This document shows, in pieces, positions 26,723-34,809 of a stretch of DNA of 64,000 nt; position 1 is the first letter of the stretch; each line of letters opens with the position of its first letter. The stretch comes from Rhodoplanes tepidamans. Lineage in GTDB: Bacteria > Pseudomonadota > Alphaproteobacteria > Rhizobiales > Xanthobacteraceae. The position numbers and the translations under genes are program-made. Location of the stretch: assembly GCF_030813915.1 (NCBI RefSeq), contig NZ_JAUSUJ010000016.1, forward strand, positions 1 to 64,000, written 5' to 3'. A model generated the notes under the pieces. It saw only the letters and a program-made list of their open reading frames with translations, was not told the origin of the DNA and did not search any database.

Positions 26723-29700
26723 ATGGCTATGGACGTTCGCGACAGGCGCGGCGGACGCGCCCCCATGCACGTGGTGTCGAGACGCGATCCGCCCGGCGGG
26801 CCGGCCGGCTCGGACTTGTCCCGGCCGGACATCCGCCGATCCGGCGCCCCGGCACCCGAGGGTGCCCCGGCCGGCATCCCGGCCGAGCCGATCAGCTACG
26901 CCGAGCTGGAACGGCGGCTCGAGGACATCGACATCCCGGACCGCGCGCTGCGGCCCTATTTCACCGGTGACCCGGCGGCCTCGCAGCCCTTCGCGCCGGT
27001 CGTCCAGATCGACCCGGCCACGGTGGTCCTCGACCGCACGGCGCGCTTCCGGGTCGAAGGCGCCTTCGCCATGGACTGGGCCAACCGCATCGCCCGGCGC
27101 CGCCGGCAGGAGCGCTTCGCCCGCCGCCGCGCCCGCGGCGAGCGCCGGCCCGTGCTGGTCGCCGAGGGCGACTCCTGGTTCCAGTTCCCGTTCCTGCTCG
27201 ACGACATCGTCGACCAGCTCGACGCGAACTATCACGTCTGGTGCGTCAGCGCGGCGGGCGACACGCTCGCCGGCATGATCGAGGCGGCGCCCGAATACGT
27301 CGAGGCGCTGGCCGGCCAGGCCGAGCTGCCGAACGTGCTGCTGTTCTCCGGCGCCGGCAACGACCTGGTCGGCGAGGACACGGACGGCACCTCGGTGCTG
27401 TTCGGCGTGCTGCGCGACTTCGAGCCGGGCCGGCCGGCGGCCTGGTACGTCGACACGGACGCCTTCGCCGAGCGCCTCGCGTTCATCGAGCGCGCCTACC
27501 GGACGCTTCTCGGCACGGTCGGGCAGGCGTTCGGAGGCCGTGTCGCCGTGGTTCTGCACGGCTACGACCACGCCATCCCGGGCGGCCCCGGCGATCCGCG
27601 CCGGCCGCTGTGGGCCGCGAACGACGCCTGGATCGGCGCGCCGCTGACCCGGCGCGGGATCATGGATCCGGCGCTGCGCCGGGCGATCGTGCGCACCATG
27701 ATCGACCACCTCAACGAGCTGCAGCGCCGCCTGTGCGGCGGCGGCGCGGCGGGCGGCACCTTCGCCCATGCGTGGCACGTCGACGTGCGCGGCACCCTGC
27801 CGCGGGTCGCCGACTGGGCCGACGAGCTGCACCCGACCGACGCCGGCTTCGCCCGCGCCGCCCGGCGCTTCGACAGGGTGCTGGCGCATCTGATCAACCG
27901 CGAGGAGGCCACCATGGCAAACGGGGAGCGAAGTGCGGGTCGAAAGTCCGAAGCGGTCCGGACGGAGCGGGCCGCCGGCTCGGCGATCAACGCCACCCTG
28001 CTCGGCGACATCGTCGCGAGCCGGGTGGCGGACGCCGTGGCGGCGGCGCTGCAGCCGTTGATCGACCGCCTGCCCCCGCCGGGCGCCGGCGACACCGCGA
28101 GCGCGCGGACCCTCCAGCGCCATGCGGCCGGGCCGAGCGCCGGCGAGACCGCCGGCGCCATCCGTGAGGAGCGCACCCCAGCGGCGGGCGGGCGCGGCCG
28201 GGCCGGCGACTCGCGTCCCGAGGGCGGGCGCGCATCGATCCGGGCCGCCACCGAGCCGGCCGGTCCGCGCGACCTCGGCGCCGACGCCGGCGGGCCGGAC
28301 GTGCCGTTCGTCGCCGAGGTCACCACCGAGGGGCGGCTGTTCGCCGACCTCGGCGCCGAGCTGCCGGTCAACGACCCGGCCGCCATGATCCGCGGCTTCC
28401 GCGCGCTCGAGGTGGCGGTGGGCCGCGAGATCCTCGCCAATGCGGCCCTGCTCGACGTGCTCGCGCGACGGCGGCGCGCCGTCGCCCGGATCACGGCCGA
28501 GGGCGTCGACTACCAGGGCCGCGACGGACGGTGGACCGGGACCGGATTCCTGGTCGCCCCCAACCTGCTGCTCACCAACCACCATGTGCTGAACTCGATC
28601 GCCGTGGCCACGACGGCGCGGGCCGAGTTCGACTACGAGGTGACGGCCGACGATCTCCTGGCCGGGGCCGACGGGGCTCTCGCCAAGAAGCGCTTCCCGC
28701 TGGATCCGGCGCGCCTGTTCGTCACCAGCCCGGTCGACGGCGGGCTCGACTTCACCTTCGTGTGGATCGAGCGCGCCGCCGCCGAGGAGTTCGGCGCCAT
28801 CCCGCTGGAGCGCGCCTCGTTCTCGGTCGGCCGCGGCGAGCAGGCCTATGTGATCCATCATCCGCGCGGCGAGCCGAAGCAGGTGTCGCTCGACGACACC
28901 GACGTCCTCAACGTCCAGTCCACCGTGATCCACTACGCCTCGGACACCGACTACGGCTCGTCGGGCGCTCCGGTGCTCGACCGCCGCGGCCGGCTGATCG
29001 CCCTGCACCACGCCCGCGACCAGCGCCGGCTGGACCTGCCGGACGGCGGCACCACGACGATCGTCAACGAGGGCATCAAGATCGGCGCCATCGCGATCGA
29101 CCTGGAGAACCGGCAGAAGCAGGGCAGTGCCGACGCCCAGATGGCGGCCGAGGTGCTGGGCGTGGTCCGTGGCTCGGACTCGCTCACCGGCTATTTCGGC
29201 GGCCTCGGCCGCAGCGTCGGCAGCGGCTCCGGGGTCGAGCGGGTGGTCGACACCTATCGCGGCACCGACCAGGACGTCGACATCGGCTTCTGGAACATCG
29301 AGTGGCTCGCCAACCGCTGGCGCGACAAGGCCAAGCTGCAGGGCGCGGCGCGCGTCATCGCCGACCTCAATCTCGACGTCTGGGGCCTGTCCGAGGTGTC
29401 GCCCGCCGCCGTCCGGGCGCTGGTCGCCGAGATCAAGGAGCGGTTCCGCGAGACCTACGACTGCGCCTTCTCGGAGCCCGACGCGCCGGAAGGGCGCCAG
29501 ACCACGGCGGTGATCTGGAAGCGGGCGACGCTGCGGGGCGAGCGGGTGGCGTGGCCCTCCGCCGTGGAGCCGCTGTTCCGGCTCGACAGCCGCGATCCGC
29601 AGGCCCGCGAGGAGGCCGTGCACGGCCGCATCTTCGACCGCTATCCGGGCCTGTTCCGGTTCGAGACGCGCAGCGACCGGCGCGGCGGCGGCGACGCCGA

Positions 29701-30226
29701 GCCCGGCTTCGACTTCCACCTGGTGCCGCTGCACCTCAAGGCGATGGCCGAGGGGAGCCTGCGGCGGCGCCTCGCCTCGCGCATCCTGGCCCGGGCCAGC
29801 AAGGCGCTGATCGAGGAGACCGGCGACACCGACCTGATCCTCGGCGGCGACATGAACGCGCCGCTCGCCTCGGGCGATCTCGACGCCCTGCGCGACGACT
29901 TCGTGGCGATGGCGGCGGAAGACGAGCAGAACGGCGGCTTCACCTATCTGAAATCGCCGAAATCGCTGATCGACAACATCTTCCTGTCGTCGAACCTGAC
30001 CCGGACCGTGGACAGCGACGATTTCTTCATCGTCGCCAAGGAGCGCACCATCGACGAGTTCGTGAAGCGCGTCTCCGACCACCGGCCGGCCCTGCTGCGG
30101 ATCTCGCTCGGCCTGCGCACGCGGGAGGCCGCCGTCGCCGACACGCCGACCGACCTGGACGAGATCATCGACTCGCTGCTCGGCGACCGGCCGGAGCCGC
30201 CGGTGCCGCTGCGCCGCGCCGGCTGA
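26723..30226 (+). CDS. Three-domain fusion: SGNH hydrolase, trypsin-like protease, EEP nuclease/phosphatase
   Basis: 1167-residue protein combining three hydrolases. Domain 1 (about 140-395) is an SGNH/GDSL hydrolase: VAEGDSW (Ser151), GAGND (Asn213, Asp214), DELHP (Asp367, His370). A Pro/Gly/Arg-rich linker follows. Domain 2 (about 560-790) is a trypsin-like serine protease: LLTNHHV (His621), GLDFTFV (Asp676), YGSSGAPV (Ser747). Domain 3 (about 850-1130) is an endonuclease/exonuclease/phosphatase fold: FWNIEWL (Asn858), LSEVS (Glu891), LHLKA (His1004), GGDMNAP (Asp1043, Asn1045), SDHRP (Asp1119, His1120). All catalytic residues are present. No signal or membrane segment is seen, suggesting a cytosolic protein. 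GGAGG lies five bases before the ATG. A strong internal start exists at residue 398. Function is unknown; a conflict, defence or regulated-toxin role is inference. Confidence 0.9.
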   Translation: MAMDVRDRRGGRAPMHVVSRRDPPGGPAGSDLSRPDIRRSGAPAPEGAPAGIPAEPISYAELERRLEDIDIPDRALRPYFTGDPAASQPFAPVVQIDPATVVLDRTARFRVEGAFAMDWANRIARRRRQERFARRRARGERRPVLVAEGDSWFQFPFLLDDIVDQLDANYHVWCVSAAGDTLAGMIEAAPEYVEALAGQAELPNVLLFSGAGNDLVGEDTDGTSVLFGVLRDFEPGRPAAWYVDTDAFAERLAFIERAYRTLLGTVGQAFGGRVAVVLHGYDHAIPGGPGDPRRPLWAANDAWIGAPLTRRGIMDPALRRAIVRTMIDHLNELQRRLCGGGAAGGTFAHAWHVDVRGTLPRVADWADELHPTDAGFARAARRFDRVLAHLINREEATMANGERSAGRKSEAVRTERAAGSAINATLLGDIVASRVADAVAAALQPLIDRLPPPGAGDTASARTLQRHAAGPSAGETAGAIREERTPAAGGRGRAGDSRPEGGRASIRAATEPAGPRDLGADAGGPDVPFVAEVTTEGRLFADLGAELPVNDPAAMIRGFRALEVAVGREILANAALLDVLARRRRAVARITAEGVDYQGRDGRWTGTGFLVAPNLLLTNHHVLNSIAVATTARAEFDYEVTADDLLAGADGALAKKRFPLDPARLFVTSPVDGGLDFTFVWIERAAAEEFGAIPLERASFSVGRGEQAYVIHHPRGEPKQVSLDDTDVLNVQSTVIHYASDTDYGSSGAPVLDRRGRLIALHHARDQRRLDLPDGGTTTIVNEGIKIGAIAIDLENRQKQGSADAQMAAEVLGVVRGSDSLTGYFGGLGRSVGSGSGVERVVDTYRGTDQDVDIGFWNIEWLANRWRDKAKLQGAARVIADLNLDVWGLSEVSPAAVRALVAEIKERFRETYDCAFSEPDAPEGRQTTAVIWKRATLRGERVAWPSAVEPLFRLDSRDPQAREEAVHGRIFDRYPGLFRFETRSDRRGGGDAEPGFDFHLVPLHLKAMAEGSLRRRLASRILARASKALIEETGDTDLILGGDMNAPLASGDLDALRDDFVAMAAEDEQNGGFTYLKSPKSLIDNIFLSSNLTRTVDSDDFFIVAKERTIDEFVKRVSDHRPALLRISLGLRTREAAVADTPTDLDEIIDSLLGDRPEPPVPLRRAG
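27902..27916 (+). promoter_or_regulatory. Internal ribosome-binding site and ATG within the fusion gene
   Basis: GAGGAGG, a five-base spacer (CCACC) and ATG (27914-27916) lie in frame exactly between the SGNH domain and the linker to the protease. Starting here would give a 770-residue protease-nuclease protein (MANGERSAGRK...). The site is stronger than many true starts in the window. It may give a second product, or be the relic of two genes fused by loss of a stop codon. Confidence 0.5.
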
Positions 30227-30250
30227 ACCGCGCCGGCCACGTCAGACCCG

Positions 30251-30275
30251 CGCCACCGGCGACCCGCCGGTGGCG
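30251..30275. terminator. Hairpin between convergent fusion gene and FmdB gene
   Basis: CGCCACCGGC and GCCGGTGGCG form a perfect 10-base stem with a five-base loop, 24 bases after the stop of the large fusion gene. There is no T-run. It lies between convergent genes and is likely a terminator. Confidence 0.5.
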
Positions 30276-30303
30276 TTCCCCGCCGCACCGACGGTCGGTC
30301 TCG

Positions 30304-30367
30304 GTCCGTCGCAGGGCCACGTCCGTCGCAGGGCCACGTCTGTCGCAGGGCCACGTCTGTCGCAGAA
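30304..30367. repeat. 17-bp tandem repeat (about 3.7 copies)
   Basis: Copies of GTCCGTCGCAGGGCCAC begin at 30304 and 30321, a variant with T for C begins at 30338, and a truncated copy at 30355. Further GTCGCAG fragments occur to about 30385. The array lies in the 222-base gap between the fusion gene and FmdB gene, just after the hairpin. The unit is too short and lacks spacers, so it is not a CRISPR array. Possible roles are a slipped-strand variable locus or a repeated binding site. Confidence 0.75.
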
Positions 30368-30448
30368 CTCCGGCCGTCGCAGGACGCCGGCTGCGGAGCC
30401 CCGGCACGGCCGCGCGGTCCGCCGGCCCGCACGGGGCCGGCGCGGCGG

Positions 30449-30682
30449 TCAGCCGCAGCCGCCCACGCCCATTCCCATGCCGCAGCACTGGCCGCAGCCG
30501 CCGCCTCCGCCGGCGCACACCGGCTCGGAGTCGGCACCGCCCTTGGCGGGCGAGGCGATCAGCGAGAGCTGCTGCTCGAGCTGCCCGCTGCCGCAGGCCG
30601 GGCATTCCGGCACGTCCGACGAGCGCACCAGGGTCTGGAACATGTGGCCGCAGCTTTTGCACGCGAACCCGTAGAGCGGCAT
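30449..30682 (-). CDS. FmdB-family zinc ribbon protein
   Basis: 77-residue protein that begins MPLYGFACKSCGHMFQTLV and has a second knuckle CPACGSG, the FmdB 'putative regulatory protein' zinc-ribbon pattern (two CxxC pairs). The C-terminus is Gly/Cys-rich (GGGGGCGQCCGMGMGVGGCG), common in this family and possibly another metal site. Its role is not established; family members were first noted near formamidase genes. It converges on the large fusion gene and lies downstream of the broken FRG gene on the same strand. Confidence 0.88.
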   Translation of the reverse strand: MPLYGFACKSCGHMFQTLVRSSDVPECPACGSGQLEQQLSLIASPAKGGADSEPVCAGGGGGCGQCCGMGMGVGGCG

Positions 30683-30770
30683 GACGCCTCCGACGAGATG
30701 ACGATCCAGGACGCGGGGGTGACGGTGTCTTGCCCCACCGCGGCGGCCCGCGCAAGCCGGTCGGGCCGCG

Positions 30771-31877
30771 TCAGCGCTCGCGAAACCGCAGCGGTGCGGT
30801 CGGGATCTCGGCGAGGTCGAGCTCGAGCCGGGTCCTGTCGCGCCCGACGATCGCTCCGACCGTGAAAGCGCCGTAGGCGCAGACCTCCAGGGTCGCGCGG
30901 CCTGCCCGGGCCCGGATGTGGCGTTCCGGCTTGGCGAACGTGTCGTGCAGGTGGAACGTCACCGTGCCGGTCAGCGGCGTCTTCACGCGCGGCGCGGCTG
31001 CCACCGCCAGCACGATGCGGTACCAGTCGGTCTCGATCTCCTCGACCCGGGCCGACAGGACCCAGCCGTTCCGGGCGGGGGAGCCGCCGAACCGGCCCCG
31101 GTTGGGGTCGCGCGGATCGAAGCGCCGCACCGGCTCGGCGGCGGCCCGGCGACCCTGCCCGGTTGCGGTGCGCGGCGCCTCGGCGCCGTTGGCCCCCCAG
31201 CCCATCCGCAACGCCACCAGCCGGCGGGACAGGCTGTCGAGATCCATGAAGATCGCCGCGTGATGGATGCCGCTCGAGTCGAGCTTGCGGCGGAAATCCG
31301 GCTTGCAGCTCCGGTCGATGACGATCTGCCTCATCTCCCTGCACCGGTAGGGCTCGTCGGGCTTCGGATGGACCGTGAACAGGCCGCGTTGCGACACCAG
31401 GCGCGGCGTGATGTAGCCCGGATAGAAGAACGACACCTTGCGGACCCGAAAAGGATGGCAGTCGAGCGCGTCGACCGCGCGAGGCCGGCGGACGATGTAG
31501 AGCCCGGCATCCTCGTGGTCGTTGCCCCACACCGCGAAGAACAGCAACACCGACGGCGATTCCGATTAGTCGAGCAGCCGCGTCGGCACGCCGTGGTGCT
31601 GGGCGAGCGCGAGCCACTCCCACTCCGTGGTCGGCCGATGATCGAGAAAGGGCAGCGCCTCACGCTTGAACTGATCGAGCAGCGCCTCCTCCAGCCCGAT
31701 CGAATAGCTGCAGCCCTCGCGCCGGCGCCCGACCGAGGGAACCAGCGTGTGCCGCACCGAGGGAACGCCGCGGAACAGCCATTCGCCGTCGAGATAGGGG
31801 GCGATCGTGGTCTGAAATGCGATCCAGTTCGCCACGCGCTCCCGGCGCCAGGGCACGTCGATCTGAAGCGCCGGCAT
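30771..31877 (-). pseudogene. FRG-domain protein interrupted by an in-frame TAA
   Basis: The first 103 codons carry the FRG domain start (GEWLFRGVPSVRHTLVPSVG, with W33-x-x-R36-G37) and the conserved tail WLALAQHHGVPTRLLD. A TAA (31568-31566) then replaces the Trp normally found in LLDW, and the same frame continues with SESPSVLLFFAVWGNDHEDA and about 260 more codons, including a segment typical of FRG proteins (PGYITPRLVSQRGLFTVHP). No frameshift is needed. TGG to TAA needs two substitutions, so a single sequencing error is unlikely. It is either a pseudogene, a read-through gene, or two polypeptides restarting at the GTG at 31550. FRG proteins are often linked to mobile or conflict loci, but function is unknown. 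ATG at 31877 chosen; a TTG lies two codons upstream. Confidence 0.7.
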
Positions 31878-32076
31878 CGGCAAGCCCGCTCCGCGTCGTA
31901 TGGCTGCGCGATAGTGGATTCACCTGCATGAGGTGTAAATGCCGGTCACGCACTTTTTACGTGTATCCAACGCACCCGCACAGGCACGGCGGACGTATCG
32001 TCCCCGCCTGAACCATAGTAACGACTGCCTTCGGGCTCGCGCCGGCGTTCGGCCGCGGACCTCTGGAGGGACCCCC

Positions 32077-32793
32077 ATGCAGGACGTCGTGAAGGAGCTC
32101 GCGCCGAAGGGGCGGGTGCGGGCCGCGATCAATTTCGGCAACTCGGTGCTGGCCCAGCAGGACCCGGCGACGGGCGAGCCGCGCGGCACCCAGGCCGCGC
32201 TGGCGCGCGAGCTGGCGGCCCGGCTCGCGGTTCCGGTCGAGTACGTCACCTACAAGGCGGCCGGAAAGGTGTTCGAGGCGCTCTCCCGCGACGAGTGGGA
32301 CGTCGCCTTCATGGCGGTCGACCCGGTGCGGGCCGCCGAACTCGACTTCACGCCGCCCTACGTGCTGATCGAGGCGGCCTGCCTGGTGCCGGAGGGCTCG
32401 CCCCTGCAGGACATCGGCGACGTCGACCGGCCCGGCGTGCGCATCGCCGGGGCGCGCGGCAGCGCCTACGAGCTGCACCTCACCCGCACCCTGAAGAACG
32501 CCGAGCTGGTGCTGACGCCGAGCGGGCCGGAGGCGCGGGCCCTGTTCGCCGACCAGGGGCTGGAGGCGGTCGCCGGCGTGCGCCAGGAGCTGGTCGCCTT
32601 CGCCGAGTCGCATCCCGGCTACCGGGTCATGCCGGGCCGTTTCGTCGGCATCGAGCAGGCGATCGCGGTGCCCAAGGGCCGCACCGCCGCACTGACGTTC
32701 CTGGCGGGCTTCATCGCCGAGATGAAGCAGAACGGCTTCGTCGCCCAGGCACTGGCGGCGAGCGGCCAGTCGTCCTCGCTGGTCGCGCCCTGA
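32077..32793 (+). CDS. SBP_bac_3-type solute-binding protein lacking a signal peptide
   Basis: 238-residue protein of the bacterial extracellular solute-binding family 3 (amino-acid/cyclohexadienyl dehydratase-like): RVRAAINFGNSVLAQQDPAT, then VPVEYVTYKAAGKVFEALSR, DVAFMAVDPVRAAELDFTPP and a late VGIEQAIAVPKGR. The ATG at 32077 follows GGAGGGACCCCC and starts straight into the fold (MQDVVKELAPKGRVR), with no signal peptide; the open frame further upstream has none either. It may therefore act in the cytoplasm, for example as a sensor or enzyme-like protein. No ABC transporter genes are adjacent. Confidence 0.82.
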   Translation: MQDVVKELAPKGRVRAAINFGNSVLAQQDPATGEPRGTQAALARELAARLAVPVEYVTYKAAGKVFEALSRDEWDVAFMAVDPVRAAELDFTPPYVLIEAACLVPEGSPLQDIGDVDRPGVRIAGARGSAYELHLTRTLKNAELVLTPSGPEARALFADQGLEAVAGVRQELVAFAESHPGYRVMPGRFVGIEQAIAVPKGRTAALTFLAGFIAEMKQNGFVAQALAASGQSSSLVAP

Positions 32794-32799
32794 GGCGAC

Positions 32800-32846
32800 C
32801 CGCCCCGGCCGGACGGCGGCCCGGGCGTCAGCCTACCCCGGGGCGG
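32800..32846. terminator. Possible bidirectional terminator stem
   Basis: CCGCCCCGG (32800-32808) and CCGGGGCGG (32838-32846) pair perfectly between the convergent SBP-like gene and aroE-like gene; the long loop can fold further. No T-run is present. Confidence 0.4.
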
Positions 32847-32851
32847 CGCGG

Positions 32852-33739
32852 TCAGCCCGCCCCGCCGGCGGCGCTCTTGGCGGCGGGCACGGCGGCGCCG
32901 AGCAGATCGGCCTCGACGAGCCTGCGCAGTTCGGGCGTCACCTCCGGGGTCGTGCCGAACCACAGCGCGAAGCCGCGCACCGCCTGGTGCAGCAGCATGC
33001 CGAGCCCGTCGGCCCGGCGCAGGCCGCGCTCGCGCGCGGCGGCGAGCAGCGCCGTCTCCAGCGGTGCGTAGACGAGGTCGGCGACCACCGCATTGGCGGG
33101 CAGCCGGCCGAGGCCGATGTCCAGCGTCGGATGGCCGACCATGCCGAGCGTCGTGGTGTTGACCAGGAGCTGGGTCGCCCCGAACAGGCCGCGCGCCTCG
33201 TCCCACTGGATCGCGTGGACGGCGGCGCCGAAGCGCCGCGCCAGCTCCTCGCCGCGCGCCAGCGTCCGGTTGGCCACGTAGATGCGCGAGACGCCGCGAT
33301 CGAGCAGGCCGTAGACGACGGCCCGGGCCGAGCCGCCGGCGCCGAGCACCAGCGCGGTCTCCAGGCCGCGGTCCCATTTCGGCGCCGAGGCGTCGAGATT
33401 GGCGATGAAGCCCTCGGCGTCCGTGTTGGTGGCGCGCAGCTTCGCCCCGTCCAGCCACAGCGTGTTGGCGGCGCCGATCTTCTTCGCCCGCTCGTCCGGG
33501 ACGGCGAGCGCCAGCGCCGCCTCCTTGTGGGGCAGCGTGACGTTCGCCCCGACATAGCCGTGGCCGGCGAGGTCCTTGACGAAGGCGGCGAACGCCTCGG
33601 GCGGGACCTCCTCGACCCGGTAGTCGCCGGCGATCCCGTAGGTCTCGAGCCAGTGGCGGTGGATGAGGGGCGAGCGCGAATGCGCCGCGGGCCAGCCGAT
33701 GACGCAGGCGGCCCGCATGCCGGACGTGGAATCCGTCAT
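32852..33739 (-). CDS. aroE: Shikimate/quinate dehydrogenase (AroE family)
   Basis: 295-residue NAD(P)-dependent dehydrogenase. The substrate site SRSPLIHRHW, NVTLPHKE (catalytic Lys) and NTDAEGF, the Rossmann glycine loop VLGAGGSARAVVYGL, the NRT motif and a C-terminal LHQAVRGF are all present. The ATG overlaps the stop of the FAH gene by four bases (33736-33739), so the two are coupled. Pairing with an FAH hydrolase, rather than with core shikimate genes, suggests a catabolic paralogue acting on quinate/shikimate-like compounds instead of the housekeeping enzyme. That assignment is inference, and the symbol marks the family. Confidence 0.85.
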   Translation of the reverse strand: MTDSTSGMRAACVIGWPAAHSRSPLIHRHWLETYGIAGDYRVEEVPPEAFAAFVKDLAGHGYVGANVTLPHKEAALALAVPDERAKKIGAANTLWLDGAKLRATNTDAEGFIANLDASAPKWDRGLETALVLGAGGSARAVVYGLLDRGVSRIYVANRTLARGEELARRFGAAVHAIQWDEARGLFGATQLLVNTTTLGMVGHPTLDIGLGRLPANAVVADLVYAPLETALLAAARERGLRRADGLGMLLHQAVRGFALWFGTTPEVTPELRRLVEADLLGAAVPAAKSAAGGAG

Positions 33740-34596
33740 GGTTCGTCGATGACCTCGTTGCGAAGAACGCCGATCTCGGGCACCGCGACCTCGACGACGT
33801 CGCCCGGCTCGAGCCAGCGCGGGGGCTCGAAGCGAGCGCCCGCTCCCACCGGCGTGCCGGTGACGATGATGTCGCCCGGGACCAGCGTGGTGAACACGCT
33901 GGCATAGGCGATCAGGTCGGCGAAGCCGAAGATCATGGCGGCCGTGGTGGCATCCTGCCGCAGCTCGCCGTTGACCCGGGTGGTGAGCCGCATCGGCTCC
34001 TTCGGGTCGATCTCGTCGGCCGTGACGATCCACGGGCCGATGCTGCCGGAGCCGTCGAAGTTCTTGCCCGGCGTGACGTTGCGCGAGCCGTGCCGCAGCC
34101 AGTCGCGCACCGTGCCCTCGTTGCACAGCGTGTAGCCGGCGACGTGGTCGAGCGCCTCCTCGCGCGGGATGCGGCGGCCCGTCTTGCCGATGACGAGCGC
34201 GATCTCGCCCTCGTAGTCGAGCTGCTCGGATTCGCGCGGCCGCACCAGCGGCTGCAGGTGGCCGGTGAGCGATCCCGGCGTGCGGAAGAACAGGTTGGGG
34301 TACTTCGACTCGTGCGCCGGGTCCTGGTACTCGTCCGAACGCCCCGCATAGTTGACGCCGACGCAGAGGATCTTCTCCGGCCCGACGACCGGCGGCAGGA
34401 ACCGGACCTCGCTCAGCGGGTAGTCCGGGCGTACCCCGGCCGCGACGGTGCGCAGCTCGTCCAGGGCCCCCTCGCGCAGCACGTCGAGCAGGGTCGGGAA
34501 GCGCGGCCCCATGCGGAGCCGCATGTCGACCACCCCGGTCCCGACGACCGCCCCGAACCCGGAACGGCCGTGGGTGATGTAGCTCGCCAAGCGCAT
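33736..34596 (-). CDS. Fumarylacetoacetate hydrolase (FAH) family protein
   Basis: 286-residue FAH-superfamily protein (hydratase, hydrolase or decarboxylase of 2-keto-acid ring-cleavage products). Motifs include KILCVGVNYAGRSDEY, the metal-binding DYEGEIALVIGK (Glu129, Glu131), and the late GDIIVTGTPVGAG loop. It starts MRLASYITHGRSGFG at an ATG (34596) preceded by a G-rich site. It is first in a two-gene operon with the aroE-like gene and divergent from the 2-hydroxyacid dehydrogenase at 34810. The substrate is not determined by sequence. Confidence 0.9.
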   Translation of the reverse strand: MRLASYITHGRSGFGAVVGTGVVDMRLRMGPRFPTLLDVLREGALDELRTVAAGVRPDYPLSEVRFLPPVVGPEKILCVGVNYAGRSDEYQDPAHESKYPNLFFRTPGSLTGHLQPLVRPRESEQLDYEGEIALVIGKTGRRIPREEALDHVAGYTLCNEGTVRDWLRHGSRNVTPGKNFDGSGSIGPWIVTADEIDPKEPMRLTTRVNGELRQDATTAAMIFGFADLIAYASVFTTLVPGDIIVTGTPVGAGARFEPPRWLEPGDVVEVAVPEIGVLRNEVIDEP

Positions 34597-34809
34597 GGCC
34601 CCGTCCCCCGAATCCTTCGCCGCACACAACACCTGTCGCCGCTCCGGCGCAAGGCGGCCCGGCCCCGCACCCCCCGGGATATCCCCGGCCAGCCTTGCAC
34701 GGGACGCGCGACGGAATCGGCTGGTTCGCCTCAACCTCTTCGGAAATAGAGCGGATCGCGCTATGACGAGATCCCGATCCCACGCCACCCCGAGCCCGAC
34801 CCGGACCGC

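Noticed and set aside
30304..30385. Possible CRISPR array
   Set aside because: The 17-bp units are directly adjacent with no spacers, and no cas genes are present.
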